In this document: piece by piece, positions 37,018-45,248 of the stretch
Position numbering within the stretch: the first letter of the stretch is position 1
How the letters are laid out: every line of letters begins with the position of its first letter
Source of the DNA: Lachnospiraceae bacterium
GTDB taxonomy: Bacteria > Bacillota > Clostridia > Lachnospirales > Lachnospiraceae
NCBI GenBank assembly: GCA_910574745.1
Contig: CAJTCE010000029.1
Coordinates: 1 to 51,057, forward strand
Reading direction: 5' to 3'
DNA: 51,057 bases
Notes under the pieces: model-generated
What the model was told of the DNA's origin: nothing
Databases searched by the model: none
Seen by the model: only the letters and a program-made list of their open reading frames with translations
Position numbers and translations under genes: made by a program

Positions 37018-37769
37018 GTAAAGAGATAATCATATGTGAAAATTTAAATAAAACCTTTGAAACATCCAGAGGCAGTGTTCCTGTCATTGACAATGTGTCT
37101 TTGACGGTGCTTAAAAATGAGCTGCTTGTGCTTTTCGGACCTGGACAATGCGGTAAATCTACAATGATCAATTGTATGGCGGGTTTGGAGCCTGCTACCG
37201 GAGGAAGTGTTTTGGTGGGCGGGCAGAAGGTTGTAAAGCCCGGACCGGACAGAGGCGTAGTATATCAGCGTATGGCGTTGTTTCCTTGGCTTACGGTAAT
37301 GGGGAACGTGGAATACGGCCCCAAGGTCAGAGGCGTGCCCAAGAAAGAAAGAAGGGAAAGGGCTCAGCACTATATCGAGCTGGTAGGCTTAAAAGGATTT
37401 GAAAATTCCTATCCGAACCAGCTTTCGGGAGGTATGCAGCAGCGTGTGGGAATCGCCCGCGCTTACTGTAATGAGCCGGACGTGCTTTTTATGGATGAGC
37501 CCTTTGGACATCTGGATGCCCAGACCCGTTATCTGATGCAGGAAGATCTGATGAAGATATGGGAAAAGGAAAAAAGAACCATTGTTTTTGTAACAAACAA
37601 TATAGAGGAAGCAATTTATCTTGCAGACAGGATTGTTGTGATGACCAATTGTCCTACGACAATTAAAAAGGAATATGAAATCCGCCTTCCCAGACCCCGG
37701 AATTATGTTGACACTGAATTCTTAAAATTGAGAGAAGAAATCAGCGCGGTCGTTGATAAGGCATTATAA
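37014..37769 (+). CDS. ABC transporter ATP-binding protein, first of two (lacks H-loop His)
   Basis: A 251-residue ATPase of the SsuB/TauB type. Walker A is GPGQCGKST (42-50), the signature LSGGM (137-141) is intact, and Walker B ends in DE (161-162). The switch motif reads VTNNIEEA, so the usual catalytic His is Asn195. With the partner ATPase, which has the His but a broken signature, one ATP site keeps all canonical parts and the other combines both defects. ATG 37014 is used because GAGAGG precedes it and the start overlaps the permease stop; an in-frame ATG at 36990 would add eight residues. Confidence 0.93.
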   Translation: MSKEIIICENLNKTFETSRGSVPVIDNVSLTVLKNELLVLFGPGQCGKSTMINCMAGLEPATGGSVLVGGQKVVKPGPDRGVVYQRMALFPWLTVMGNVEYGPKVRGVPKKERRERAQHYIELVGLKGFENSYPNQLSGGMQQRVGIARAYCNEPDVLFMDEPFGHLDAQTRYLMQEDLMKIWEKEKRTIVFVTNNIEEAIYLADRIVVMTNCPTTIKKEYEIRLPRPRNYVDTEFLKLREEISAVVDKAL

Positions 37770-37780
37770 GGAGGCCCAGG

Positions 37781-38527
37781 ATGGAAAATAAAGATATTAT
37801 TTTACATGTAGATCATATGACAAAATGCTTCGGGGATTTAAAGGTATTGAACGATGTTTCCTTTGATGTCCATAAAGGCGAATTTTTGTGTATTGTAGGC
37901 CCTACCGGATGTGGGAAGACCACATTTTTAAACTGTATTACGGGATTGTATGATCTGACGGACGGACAGATTCTGGTTCATGGAGAGCCTGTCAATACAA
38001 AAAAACATAATATTGCTTATATTTTTCAGGAATACTCCACCATGTCCTGGCTTACGGTAGAGGAAAACGTGGCGTTTGGACTCAAGATGAAAAAGATGCC
38101 GAAGGATGTGATCAAAAAGGAAGTGGCGGAAGTACTGGAAATGGTAGGCCTGACAAAGTACAAGGACTATTATCCCGTCGAATTATCTACCAGTATGCTT
38201 CAAAGGGTCGTGATCGCCCGTGCGTTTGCGGTTAAACCGGATATTCTTTTGATGGATGAGCCTTACGGCCAGCTGGATGTGGAGCTGCGGTTCCGTTTAG
38301 AGGATGAATTGATCAAATTGTGGAAAAGACTGGGCACTACGGTAATCTTCATTACACATAACATAGAAGAAGCCGTCTATTTAAGCGAAAATATTCTGGT
38401 TCTGACCAATAAGCCCACAAGTATTAAGGAGCGGCTTAAGAACGACCTGCCAAGACCGAGAAATGTGGTAGAGCCAAGCTTTATTGATATGAGAAATAAA
38501 GTGACGGAATTGATTAAATGGTGGTAA
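37781..38527 (+). CDS. ABC transporter ATP-binding protein, second of two (degenerate signature)
   Basis: A 248-residue ATPase of the SsuB/TauB type. Walker A GPTGCGKTT (40-48), Walker B with DE (159-160) and the switch His193 (ITHNIEEA) are canonical. The signature, normally LSGGM, reads LSTSM (135-139). It therefore complements the first ATPase: its own Walker site faces the partner's intact signature, while its faulty signature faces the partner's His-less site. AAGGAGG lies 9 bases before the ATG, and 11 bases separate the genes. The last codons overlap the sulfatase ribosome binding site. Confidence 0.93.
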   Translation: MENKDIILHVDHMTKCFGDLKVLNDVSFDVHKGEFLCIVGPTGCGKTTFLNCITGLYDLTDGQILVHGEPVNTKKHNIAYIFQEYSTMSWLTVEENVAFGLKMKKMPKDVIKKEVAEVLEMVGLTKYKDYYPVELSTSMLQRVVIARAFAVKPDILLMDEPYGQLDVELRFRLEDELIKLWKRLGTTVIFITHNIEEAVYLSENILVLTNKPTSIKERLKNDLPRPRNVVEPSFIDMRNKVTELIKWW

Positions 38528-38538
38528 GGAGGAAAAAG

Positions 38539-40425
38539 ATGAAGGCAGTCATGTTAATGTTTGATTCCCTGAACCGGGAAATGCTGAAGCCTTACGGATG
38601 TGATTGGACGAAAACCCCTAATTTTCAGAGACTTGCAGAAAAAAGCGTGAGATTTAACCAATGTTATGCGGGCAGTCTCCCCTGTATGCCGGCAAGAAGG
38701 GAGCTGCAGACAGGAAGATATAATTTCCTGCATCGCAGCTGGGGACCTATAGAGCCTTTTGACGATTCCATGCCGGAGCTTTTAAAAAGAAACGATGTTT
38801 ATACCCATCTGATATCCGATCACGTACATTATTGGGAAGACGGAGGCGCAACCTATCATTACCGCTACAACTCATGGGAGAATATCAGAGGCCAGGAGGG
38901 GGATAAATGGAAATGCCTTCCCGAGCTTTTAGAGCCCTGCGATGAAACTAAGCTGCAGAATAAGGACGGTCTGTATTTTCATGCAACCAAGGATCTGCAA
39001 AGACATGATGCGGTAAACAGGCAATTTATGAAAAGAGAAGAGGATACCGCGCTTTCAAAAACCATTGAGGGCGGTCTGGAGTTTATCGATGCAAACTGTA
39101 AATGCGACAGATGGTTTTTACAGATAGAATGCTTTGATCCTCACGAACCCTTTACCTGTCCTGAAAGCTACCAGGAGCTTTATCCCGATGATTATGAAGG
39201 ACCCCTTAAGGATTGGCCGCCCTATCATCATGTGACGGAGGATGAAAAGACCAGGAAGCATTATAAAAATCAATATGCGGCTCTTTTGAGCATGTGCGAC
39301 AAATATTTAGGAAAGCTTTTGGATAAATTTGACGAGTTAGACTTATGGAAGGATACCATGCTCATTGTAAACACGGATCATGGTTATCTTTTGGGGGAGC
39401 ATGGCTGGTGGAGCAAGATCGTCATGCCGTGCTATGATGAAATCGTACATACGCCACTCTTTATCCATGACCCCAGATTCCAAAAAGACGGGGAAGTAAG
39501 GGAAGAAATCGTGCAGACGATCGATCTGCCCGCCACTCTTCTTGAGTTTTTCGGCGTTCCGTGTCCTTCGGATATGCAGGGAAAGCCTATACGGAAGGTT
39601 ATAGAGGAGGATAAACCGATCCGCGATTATGCGCTGTTTGGAATCCATGGAGCTCATGTCAGCGTATTTGACGGCAAATATGTTTATATGAAGGCGCCGG
39701 TATCGGAAAGGAACAACCAGCCTTTATTTGAATATACCACAATGCCCATGCATATGCGCAATTTGTTTTCCGTAGAGGAGCTTAAAAAAGCACAGGCGGT
39801 TTCAGGCGATACTTTCGGCTTTACAAAGGGATGTCCTGTATGGAAAATTCCCAAAGGGAACGGAAACGGTTCTAAAGACTTCAGCAATCTGCTCATTAAC
39901 GGAAGAGACAGCGAGGAAGCAAAGCATATTGACAATAACAGCATGGTAAACGCAGCAAATTTCGGGGATAAGCTATTTGACATGGAAAATGACCCCCATC
40001 AGGAAAATGAGCTTCATGACGTCAAAATAGAAGCGGCCATGGCGAATATTCTGCAAAGGGCGATGTTAGAAAATGATTGTCCGATAGAGCAGTTTGAAAG
40101 AATCGGAATAACGAAAGACCGTAAGATTACCGAAGAGGATATTGAGCTTTTGTATGAAATGGAAAAGAAATATGCAGAGCCGGATATTCTTCCCCTGCAT
40201 CCGTGGACAAAAGGGGCGGTTAATATTTACCATGCCCTGATGAAGTTCATTCCCAAAGAGGATAAGGAAAGAGTAATTGATAAGCTAAAGGAAGAGATAC
40301 CCCGTCATTTATGCGACGGACAGGTGGTGCCGGATTCCATATGGCAGCTGATTCCCTTAGTCATAGCGGAAGAATTTGTGGATATGGTGCAGTATTTTGT
40401 GGGGCTTTCGGGAAGAACCTCGTAA
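38539..40425 (+). CDS. cytoplasmic Cys-type sulfatase
   Basis: A 628-residue arylsulfatase-family (S1 type) hydrolase that cleaves sulfate esters. The active-site signature is SLPCMPARRELQTGR: Cys49 should be oxidised to formylglycine, with Pro51 and Arg53 completing CxPxR. Metal ligands are expected at Asp9 and at Asp280-His281 (NTDHGYLLGEHG). After the catalytic domain (about 1-450) comes a helical C-terminal extension of some 170 residues. There is no signal peptide, so it acts inside the cell. ATG 38539 is 6 bases behind AAGGAGG. Importer upstream and exporter plus maturase downstream support a sulfate ester as substrate; a phosphonate monoester is a less likely option. Confidence 0.92.
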   Translation: MKAVMLMFDSLNREMLKPYGCDWTKTPNFQRLAEKSVRFNQCYAGSLPCMPARRELQTGRYNFLHRSWGPIEPFDDSMPELLKRNDVYTHLISDHVHYWEDGGATYHYRYNSWENIRGQEGDKWKCLPELLEPCDETKLQNKDGLYFHATKDLQRHDAVNRQFMKREEDTALSKTIEGGLEFIDANCKCDRWFLQIECFDPHEPFTCPESYQELYPDDYEGPLKDWPPYHHVTEDEKTRKHYKNQYAALLSMCDKYLGKLLDKFDELDLWKDTMLIVNTDHGYLLGEHGWWSKIVMPCYDEIVHTPLFIHDPRFQKDGEVREEIVQTIDLPATLLEFFGVPCPSDMQGKPIRKVIEEDKPIRDYALFGIHGAHVSVFDGKYVYMKAPVSERNNQPLFEYTTMPMHMRNLFSVEELKKAQAVSGDTFGFTKGCPVWKIPKGNGNGSKDFSNLLINGRDSEEAKHIDNNSMVNAANFGDKLFDMENDPHQENELHDVKIEAAMANILQRAMLENDCPIEQFERIGITKDRKITEEDIELLYEMEKKYAEPDILPLHPWTKGAVNIYHALMKFIPKEDKERVIDKLKEEIPRHLCDGQVVPDSIWQLIPLVIAEEFVDMVQYFVGLSGRTS

Positions 40426-40474
40426 GGTTTCTTTTTATAGAAAACGCTGACCAAGGGCCGGAGGGATGAAAGCC

Positions 40475-41263
40475 ATGATATATATGTTATTTTTAACTGT
40501 CTGCTTTTTAGCCTCGGCGATAGGGGCAATCTGCGGAATCGGAGGAGGCGTTATCATCAAGCCTGTTCTGGATGCTTTTGGGATATTGGGAGTGCCTTCT
40601 ATCAGCTTTCTGTCAGGCTGCACGGTTCTGGCCATGACTACTTATTCGGTGGGAAAGAGCAGGCTTGGTAAGAAAAGCGGATTTGAAGCAAAAACGGGAA
40701 TCCCCCTTTCGGCGGGCGCAGTGGCGGGAGGAATTATAGGAAAATGGATATTTTCCTATATTTCTTCTTTCAGCGCCGACAAAGACCGCATAGGGGCGGT
40801 TCAGGCGGGATGCCTTATTGTTGTGACCATAGGCACTTTGATGTATACTTTGTACAAGAACAAGATAAAGACTTATCAGGTAAGAAATGCTTTTTCCTGC
40901 ATGATGATCGGCCTGATATTGGGAATCCTTTCTTCCTTTCTTGGAATAGGAGGGGGTCCCATTAATCTGATCGTTTTATTTTTCTTTTTCTCCATGTCAA
41001 CCAAAACGGCGGCGGAAAATTCCTTATATATTATCTTTTTTTCGCAGTTATCCAGCCTTTTGTCAACACTGGCAGCGGGGAGCGTTCCGGAATTTTCTTT
41101 TGAAATACTGGCGTTTATGGTATCCGGAGGAATACTTGGAGGAATAGCGGGAAGGTTTATTAACAAAAAGATTTCCGAAGCTATGGTAGAGCGATTGTTT
41201 ATCGGGGCAATGTCCGTTATCATATTGATCAATATTTATAATTTGTGGAAATTTACAGCATAA
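40475..41263 (+). CDS. TSUP family anion transporter (TauE/SafE, putative sulfate/sulfite exporter)
   Basis: A 262-residue membrane protein with about eight hydrophobic segments in two halves, each starting with a Gly-rich loop: GAICGIGGGVIIKPVLDAFG near the N-terminus, and SFLGIGGGPINLI in the second half. The TSUP family includes exporters of sulfite, sulfoacetate and related anions. ATG 40475 is 10 bases behind GGAGG; ATG 40466 is in frame but touches that site. Following a sulfatase gene by 49 bases, it is well placed to remove the inorganic sulfate (or sulfite) released inside the cell. Confidence 0.88.
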   Translation: MIYMLFLTVCFLASAIGAICGIGGGVIIKPVLDAFGILGVPSISFLSGCTVLAMTTYSVGKSRLGKKSGFEAKTGIPLSAGAVAGGIIGKWIFSYISSFSADKDRIGAVQAGCLIVVTIGTLMYTLYKNKIKTYQVRNAFSCMMIGLILGILSSFLGIGGGPINLIVLFFFFSMSTKTAAENSLYIIFFSQLSSLLSTLAAGSVPEFSFEILAFMVSGGILGGIAGRFINKKISEAMVERLFIGAMSVIILINIYNLWKFTA

Positions 41264-41328
41264 ATGGAATGGATGAATGAAAGCATGTAAATTGAAAATG
41301 TATAATTAGTAAAGAGGGTGGAAGACAA

Positions 41329-42438
41329 ATGCCTCCTATTCATGTTCTCATGAAGCCTGCATCGGGAGCCTGCAATATGTCCTGCGACTATTGCTTTTAC
41401 TGTGATGAGGCAGCCAAGAGAAAACAGGAATTTTTTGGATTAATGAGCGAGCCGACCTTAAAGAATGTGATTCGTAAAACAATGCTGCGGGGAGAAGGCT
41501 TTGTTTCCTATGCCTATCAGGGAGGAGAGCCTACCCTGAGAGGGTTGGATTTTTTTAAGAAGGCTTTAGAGTACCAAAGACAATATAATAAAAACGGAAT
41601 TGCGGTTCATAATGCCCTCCAGACCAACGGATATTTTCTGGATGAGGAATGGTGCCGTTTTTTTAAAGAAAATCATTTTCTCATAGGGATATCCGTAGAC
41701 GGAATAAAGGAAACACACGATTGCTGCAGACATGATAAAAATGGCGGCGGCACTTACGACAGGGTCGTGAAAAACATAAAAATGCTGGATCAGTATGGAG
41801 TTGATTACAATATCCTTACGGTAGTCAACAAGGCGGTGGCAGAAAACATCACGGGAATTTACGAAGCCTATGGAAAGAAGCGATGGATGTACCAGCAGTA
41901 TATCGCATGTCTGGACCCGTTAGGAGAAGCTCACGGCAAAAATGTCTATGCTTTGCTGCCAAAGCAGTATGGGGAATTTCTGATCAGATTGTTTCATTTG
42001 TGGTATGACGATTGGAAACGGGGAAGACAGCCCTATATCCGCCAGTTTGATAATTTTATAGGAATATTGAAAGGCATCAGTCCGGAATCATGTGAACAAA
42101 GGGGAATATGCGGGCTTCAAAATGTTGTGGAAGCGGACGGAAGCGTGTATCCCTGTGATTTTTATATGACCGATGAATACCGGCTGGGAAATTATAATGA
42201 AAACCGTCAGGATGAGATTGATAAGAAACGAGAAGAAATCGGGTTTATAGAAAGGTCCGGGAAGCTTTCTAAAGAATGTACGGGCTGCGCTTACTATAGT
42301 CTTTGCCGGGGCGGCTGCCAGAGGAACCGGGATTTTCAGGAAAAAACCGGATATTTCCAAAACTATTTTTGCGAAAGCTACCGGATGTTTTTTGACGCCT
42401 GTCTGGAAAAGATGAAAGAAGTTGCCGCTGGGATGTAA
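41329..42438 (+). CDS. anaerobic sulfatase-maturating enzyme (radical SAM, SPASM)
   Basis: A 369-residue radical SAM enzyme that oxidises the sulfatase active-site Cys to formylglycine without oxygen. The SAM cluster is bound by Cys15, Cys19 and Cys22 (CNMSCDYC), YQGGEPTLRG is the SAM-site GGE motif, and the C-terminal SPASM part holds two more clusters (CGLQNVVEADGSVYPCDFY and CTGCAYYSLCRGGC). The sequence closely follows the Clostridium perfringens enzyme, including the Asp of YPCDFY thought to take the proton. GAGGGTGG lies upstream. Being last in the operon it matures the sulfatase encoded three genes... two genes upstream. Confidence 0.95.
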   Translation: MPPIHVLMKPASGACNMSCDYCFYCDEAAKRKQEFFGLMSEPTLKNVIRKTMLRGEGFVSYAYQGGEPTLRGLDFFKKALEYQRQYNKNGIAVHNALQTNGYFLDEEWCRFFKENHFLIGISVDGIKETHDCCRHDKNGGGTYDRVVKNIKMLDQYGVDYNILTVVNKAVAENITGIYEAYGKKRWMYQQYIACLDPLGEAHGKNVYALLPKQYGEFLIRLFHLWYDDWKRGRQPYIRQFDNFIGILKGISPESCEQRGICGLQNVVEADGSVYPCDFYMTDEYRLGNYNENRQDEIDKKREEIGFIERSGKLSKECTGCAYYSLCRGGCQRNRDFQEKTGYFQNYFCESYRMFFDACLEKMKEVAAGM

Positions 42439-42629
42439 AAACAAAAAAGAAAACAAAGAAGACGAAAACGAAGAAGATAAAAAACTAAAAACAATTGACT
42501 TGCATTCATAAATGTGATAATCTTCTATAAAAGCATATGTTTCAAGTTTTATTTCTAATTAAAATTCTAAGATTTTTCTAAGCCCGTTGGGGCATCGAAA
42601 CGACTCGTGCTTTTATTCCAAACAAACAA
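42439..42629 (+). other. intergenic segment with orphan promoter-like sequence
   Basis: After an A-rich stretch, TTGACT (42495-42500) is followed by TGT plus GATAAT (42516-42521), a 15-base spacer with an extended -10. Downstream, GCCC-GTTG-GGGC (42582-42593) is a small hairpin and a T-rich string follows near 42612. It may drive the truncated gene and DUF3781, or a short RNA; neither can be decided by eye. Confidence 0.3.
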
Positions 42630-43031
42630 TTGAATAAGGCGGGAGGTTTCGGAAGCGAGGATATTCGGCTTCAAAGAGAATTAAAAAAGCTGGTGCCGGA
42701 ATATCCCTTACATATTTTGGATCTGAATGAGGTAATAGATTACTCTAAATTTCAGACGGAGCTTCGAACGGTATTTGAACTGTACCGCTGTAGAAATGAT
42801 AAGAGGAAATTTAGGGAATATGTGGAGGAACATGATATGGATGTAGGCAGTGCAATTTGGGATATTAGAGAAGAGGGAGTGCAGGAAGGACTCAGCCAGG
42901 GAATCAGGGCTTTAGTAGAAACTTTTAAAGAATTTGGCTGCACAAAGGAAGAAGCAGTTGCAAAGCTGATGGAAAAGTGCGCATTATCACAGAGTGAGGC
43001 GGAGAAATATGCAGAAGAGTACGGATATTGA
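42582..43031 (+). pseudogene. 5'-truncated Rpn-type (PD-(D/E)XK nuclease/transposase family) gene
   Basis: The open frame runs from just after a stop at 42579-42581 to 43031 with no ATG; TTG 42630 is the only possible start. The product's end (DVGSAIWDIREEGVQEGLSQ, then VETFKEFGCTKEEAVAKLME) looks like the C-terminal helical region of Rpn recombination-promoting nuclease/transposase proteins, which are around 300 residues long. The N-terminal nuclease domain is missing. The end overlaps the DUF3781 gene. The family call rests on the C-terminus only. Confidence 0.55.
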
Positions 43032-43269
43032 ATTGTTAAAAAATCTGGATAAATTACATACCACGGAATTAGGCGTATTGCGAATCAAAAGAAACTTGGC
43101 TTTAGATACAGATGATGTAATCTTATGGTGCAAAACGAAAATTGATTCAGATAATGCCGTCATTGCCAGAAAAGGGAAAAACTGGTACGTAAATATAGAC
43201 GGCTGTATCATAACGGTAAATGCCCATAGCTATACTATCATTACGGCACATAAGGAGAAAGAGTTATAG
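43009..43269 (+). CDS. DUF3781 domain protein
   Basis: An 86-residue protein matching DUF3781 over its whole length (ELLKNLDKLHTTELGVLRIK, then RKGKNWYVNIDGCIITVNAH). It is a small cytoplasmic protein of unknown function common in Firmicutes. ATG 43009 follows a GGCGGAG; an in-frame start at 42994 is possible but adds residues not seen in the family. It overlaps the 3' end of the truncated Rpn-type gene in another frame. It appears intact although its neighbours are broken. Confidence 0.75.
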   Translation: MQKSTDIELLKNLDKLHTTELGVLRIKRNLALDTDDVILWCKTKIDSDNAVIARKGKNWYVNIDGCIITVNAHSYTIITAHKEKEL

Positions 43270-43338
43270 CCAAAGGGATTTTCAGCCGGCATGCGTCATG
43301 CTTTCATTGAAATAGATAACCGAATCATATATAGTTTT

Positions 43339-45075
43339 TCACGATAAATGATGATTTATGTGAGAGGATATAAGACCGGGTTCTTTTTGGGAAATGTAAG
43401 ATTCCAGACTGTTCTTGTCAATCAGCGCGGGAACAACTCCTTCTCTCGAAATGCAAAATCCTGCGGCATATGTTGCAATGCGGATAGCTTCTTTTAGGGT
43501 ATAGCCGTAAAGCAAATAAGAAGCCAAGGCACTGGCAAAGGCGTCACTGGCTCCGGTAGCATCAACAGAAGTGAATGATGCGGCAGGAAAAGTATCTTCC
43601 CATTCTCTGGTTTTCACATAGCTGCCTCGTTCTCCACGTGTAACAATGACTGTCTCCACACCATACTCCAACAGTAAGTTGGCGCGTTCTTCCAGTGTGG
43701 CTTTCTCGGGAAACAGTACTTGCAGCTCGTCTTCATTGGGAATAATAATGTCTACATAAGTGAATAATTCTTCCGGAAAGCGGCTGCATGCGGAAGGTTT
43801 TAGTATCGTTTTTGCATGATGCTTTTGAGCAATACGGCAGGCTTCCAGTACAGCTTCAATAGGAATTTCCGATTGAATCAGACAGTATCCTGTATTCTGA
43901 AACAGATGCTCGCTTTTACGGATGTCGTCGGCAGTACAAATATTGTTTGCACCTGCCAGAATGGAAATCATAGAATGTCCGCCGGATTCAACAAAGATAT
44001 AGGCTTTTCCGGTATTTGCATTAAAACAGCGTTTGACGCCAAAAGAGTCTACACCGGATTCGTTCAGTGTGCGGTAAATGGTATCCGAATCCAAATCAGA
44101 ACCCACATTGCCGATTAAGGCAACATGATGCTCCAGCTTAGAAGCGCCGATGGCCTGATTGATCCCTTTGCCGCCCGGATATACGGAGGAAGTGGAAGCA
44201 GTAACGGTTTTGCCGGTATCAGGCATTTGTGAGACATTAAGATAGATATCTAAGTTAATGTTTCCCACAACCAAAATTTTAGGGGCGTTTAATTTGCTGG
44301 GAATACTAATGGTTGTTTCGTTATCCAGTTTGAATTCCTGTGAAAAGGGAGAAACCGGAGATTCGGGAACGTCAATAAGGGAAATTAATTTTTGGCAAAG
44401 ATATGCGCCAAAATCCCCGTTTAACACGGTATATGTGGAAATTTCGGGTATAGAGGGAGCTTCCGACATATCATTTTTTAGGGAAATCAAAGAAAAATCT
44501 TCCGGAATATTGTAGTGAAGGGAATTCATCAATTGATAAAATTCCCAAGCTTTCAAATAGTGGGAAGAAACGATTCCGCTTATTTGCTGCGTATTGATCT
44601 TATAAATTAAAGAATCATTTAATTCTTGAAAGATAAGAGTTTCATCCAATGGAAGCTGATTATCAAACAGACATTTCTGATATCCTGATAAAAATGCATC
44701 TTTTCGCCTTCCGTCTGTCAAAAGACAGGCGATTTTTGTGTGTTTACAGGAAATAAGCCCCTGTGTAATCTGGTATCCGAAGGTTTCGTAAGGAAGTTGG
44801 ATGGAATCTGTTCCTCCGTAAGGACCGATTGCAATGAAAGGGATATTGGCATTTTCTATGTGGTGGGTGTGGGAGAGACTTTGCTCATTGAGAGGTTCCC
44901 ATATAATGCCGTCTACATGATTGCAACACAGAGAGGTAATGTTCTTTAATTCCTGTTCGGGAGTAGAACAAGTGTTGCAGATCAGTGTGTTGTATCCATT
45001 GGCTTGTGCGGTTTTTATAATGCCGTCCAGTGTACTATTTGAATCCTCCTTCTTACCATTGTCGGAGCCGATCTG
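43339..45075 (-). pseudogene. LacI-type regulator/ribokinase fusion lacking its DNA-binding domain
   Basis: An uninterrupted frame from 45075 to the stop at 43339 (578 codons) without an ATG near its start; the in-frame stop TGA at 45076-45078 precedes it. The first 270 residues resemble a LacI effector domain (DGIIKTAQANGYNTLICNTC, then NHVDGIIWEPL). The rest is a full PfkB/ribokinase: LVVGNINLDIYL, GGKGINQAIG and DATGASDAF with the catalytic Asp. The helix-turn-helix and first strand are gone, replaced by a remnant of another gene. A TTG at 44721 could still start a product with part of the regulator domain plus the kinase. Sugar kinase activity may survive. Confidence 0.7.
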
Positions 45076-45085
45076 TCATTTTTAT

Positions 45086-45225
45086 TTATTGTCTTGCTTT
45101 AACTAATTCAATAGCTTCTTTTCAGGATATATGTTCAATAGATAATTCCAGCATACATAAAGGTTTCCACTCTTTATCAATTCTAATGATAATTCCTGTC
45201 TTTTTCTGCGTAATTCTCTAAACAT
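45086..45225 (-). pseudogene. remnant of a pyridoxamine 5'-phosphate oxidase-family gene
   Basis: An ATG at 45225 behind GGAG starts MFRELRRKRQELSLE, the usual beginning of PPOX-family flavoproteins in Clostridia. About 60 bases later another frame reads LELSIEHIS-stop-KEAIELVKARQ, the usual end of the same family, finishing at TAA 45086. The roughly 110 residues between are deleted. It is nonfunctional and lies between the beheaded regulator-kinase and the frameshifted MATE gene. Confidence 0.6.
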
Positions 45226-45248
45226 ATTTTTCGACTCTCCTGATGCAT

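Noticed and set aside
38539-40425. Sulfatase as an exported mucin- or glycan-degrading enzyme
   Set aside because: It has no signal peptide or anchor and no glycoside hydrolase neighbours; importer context favours a cytoplasmic role.
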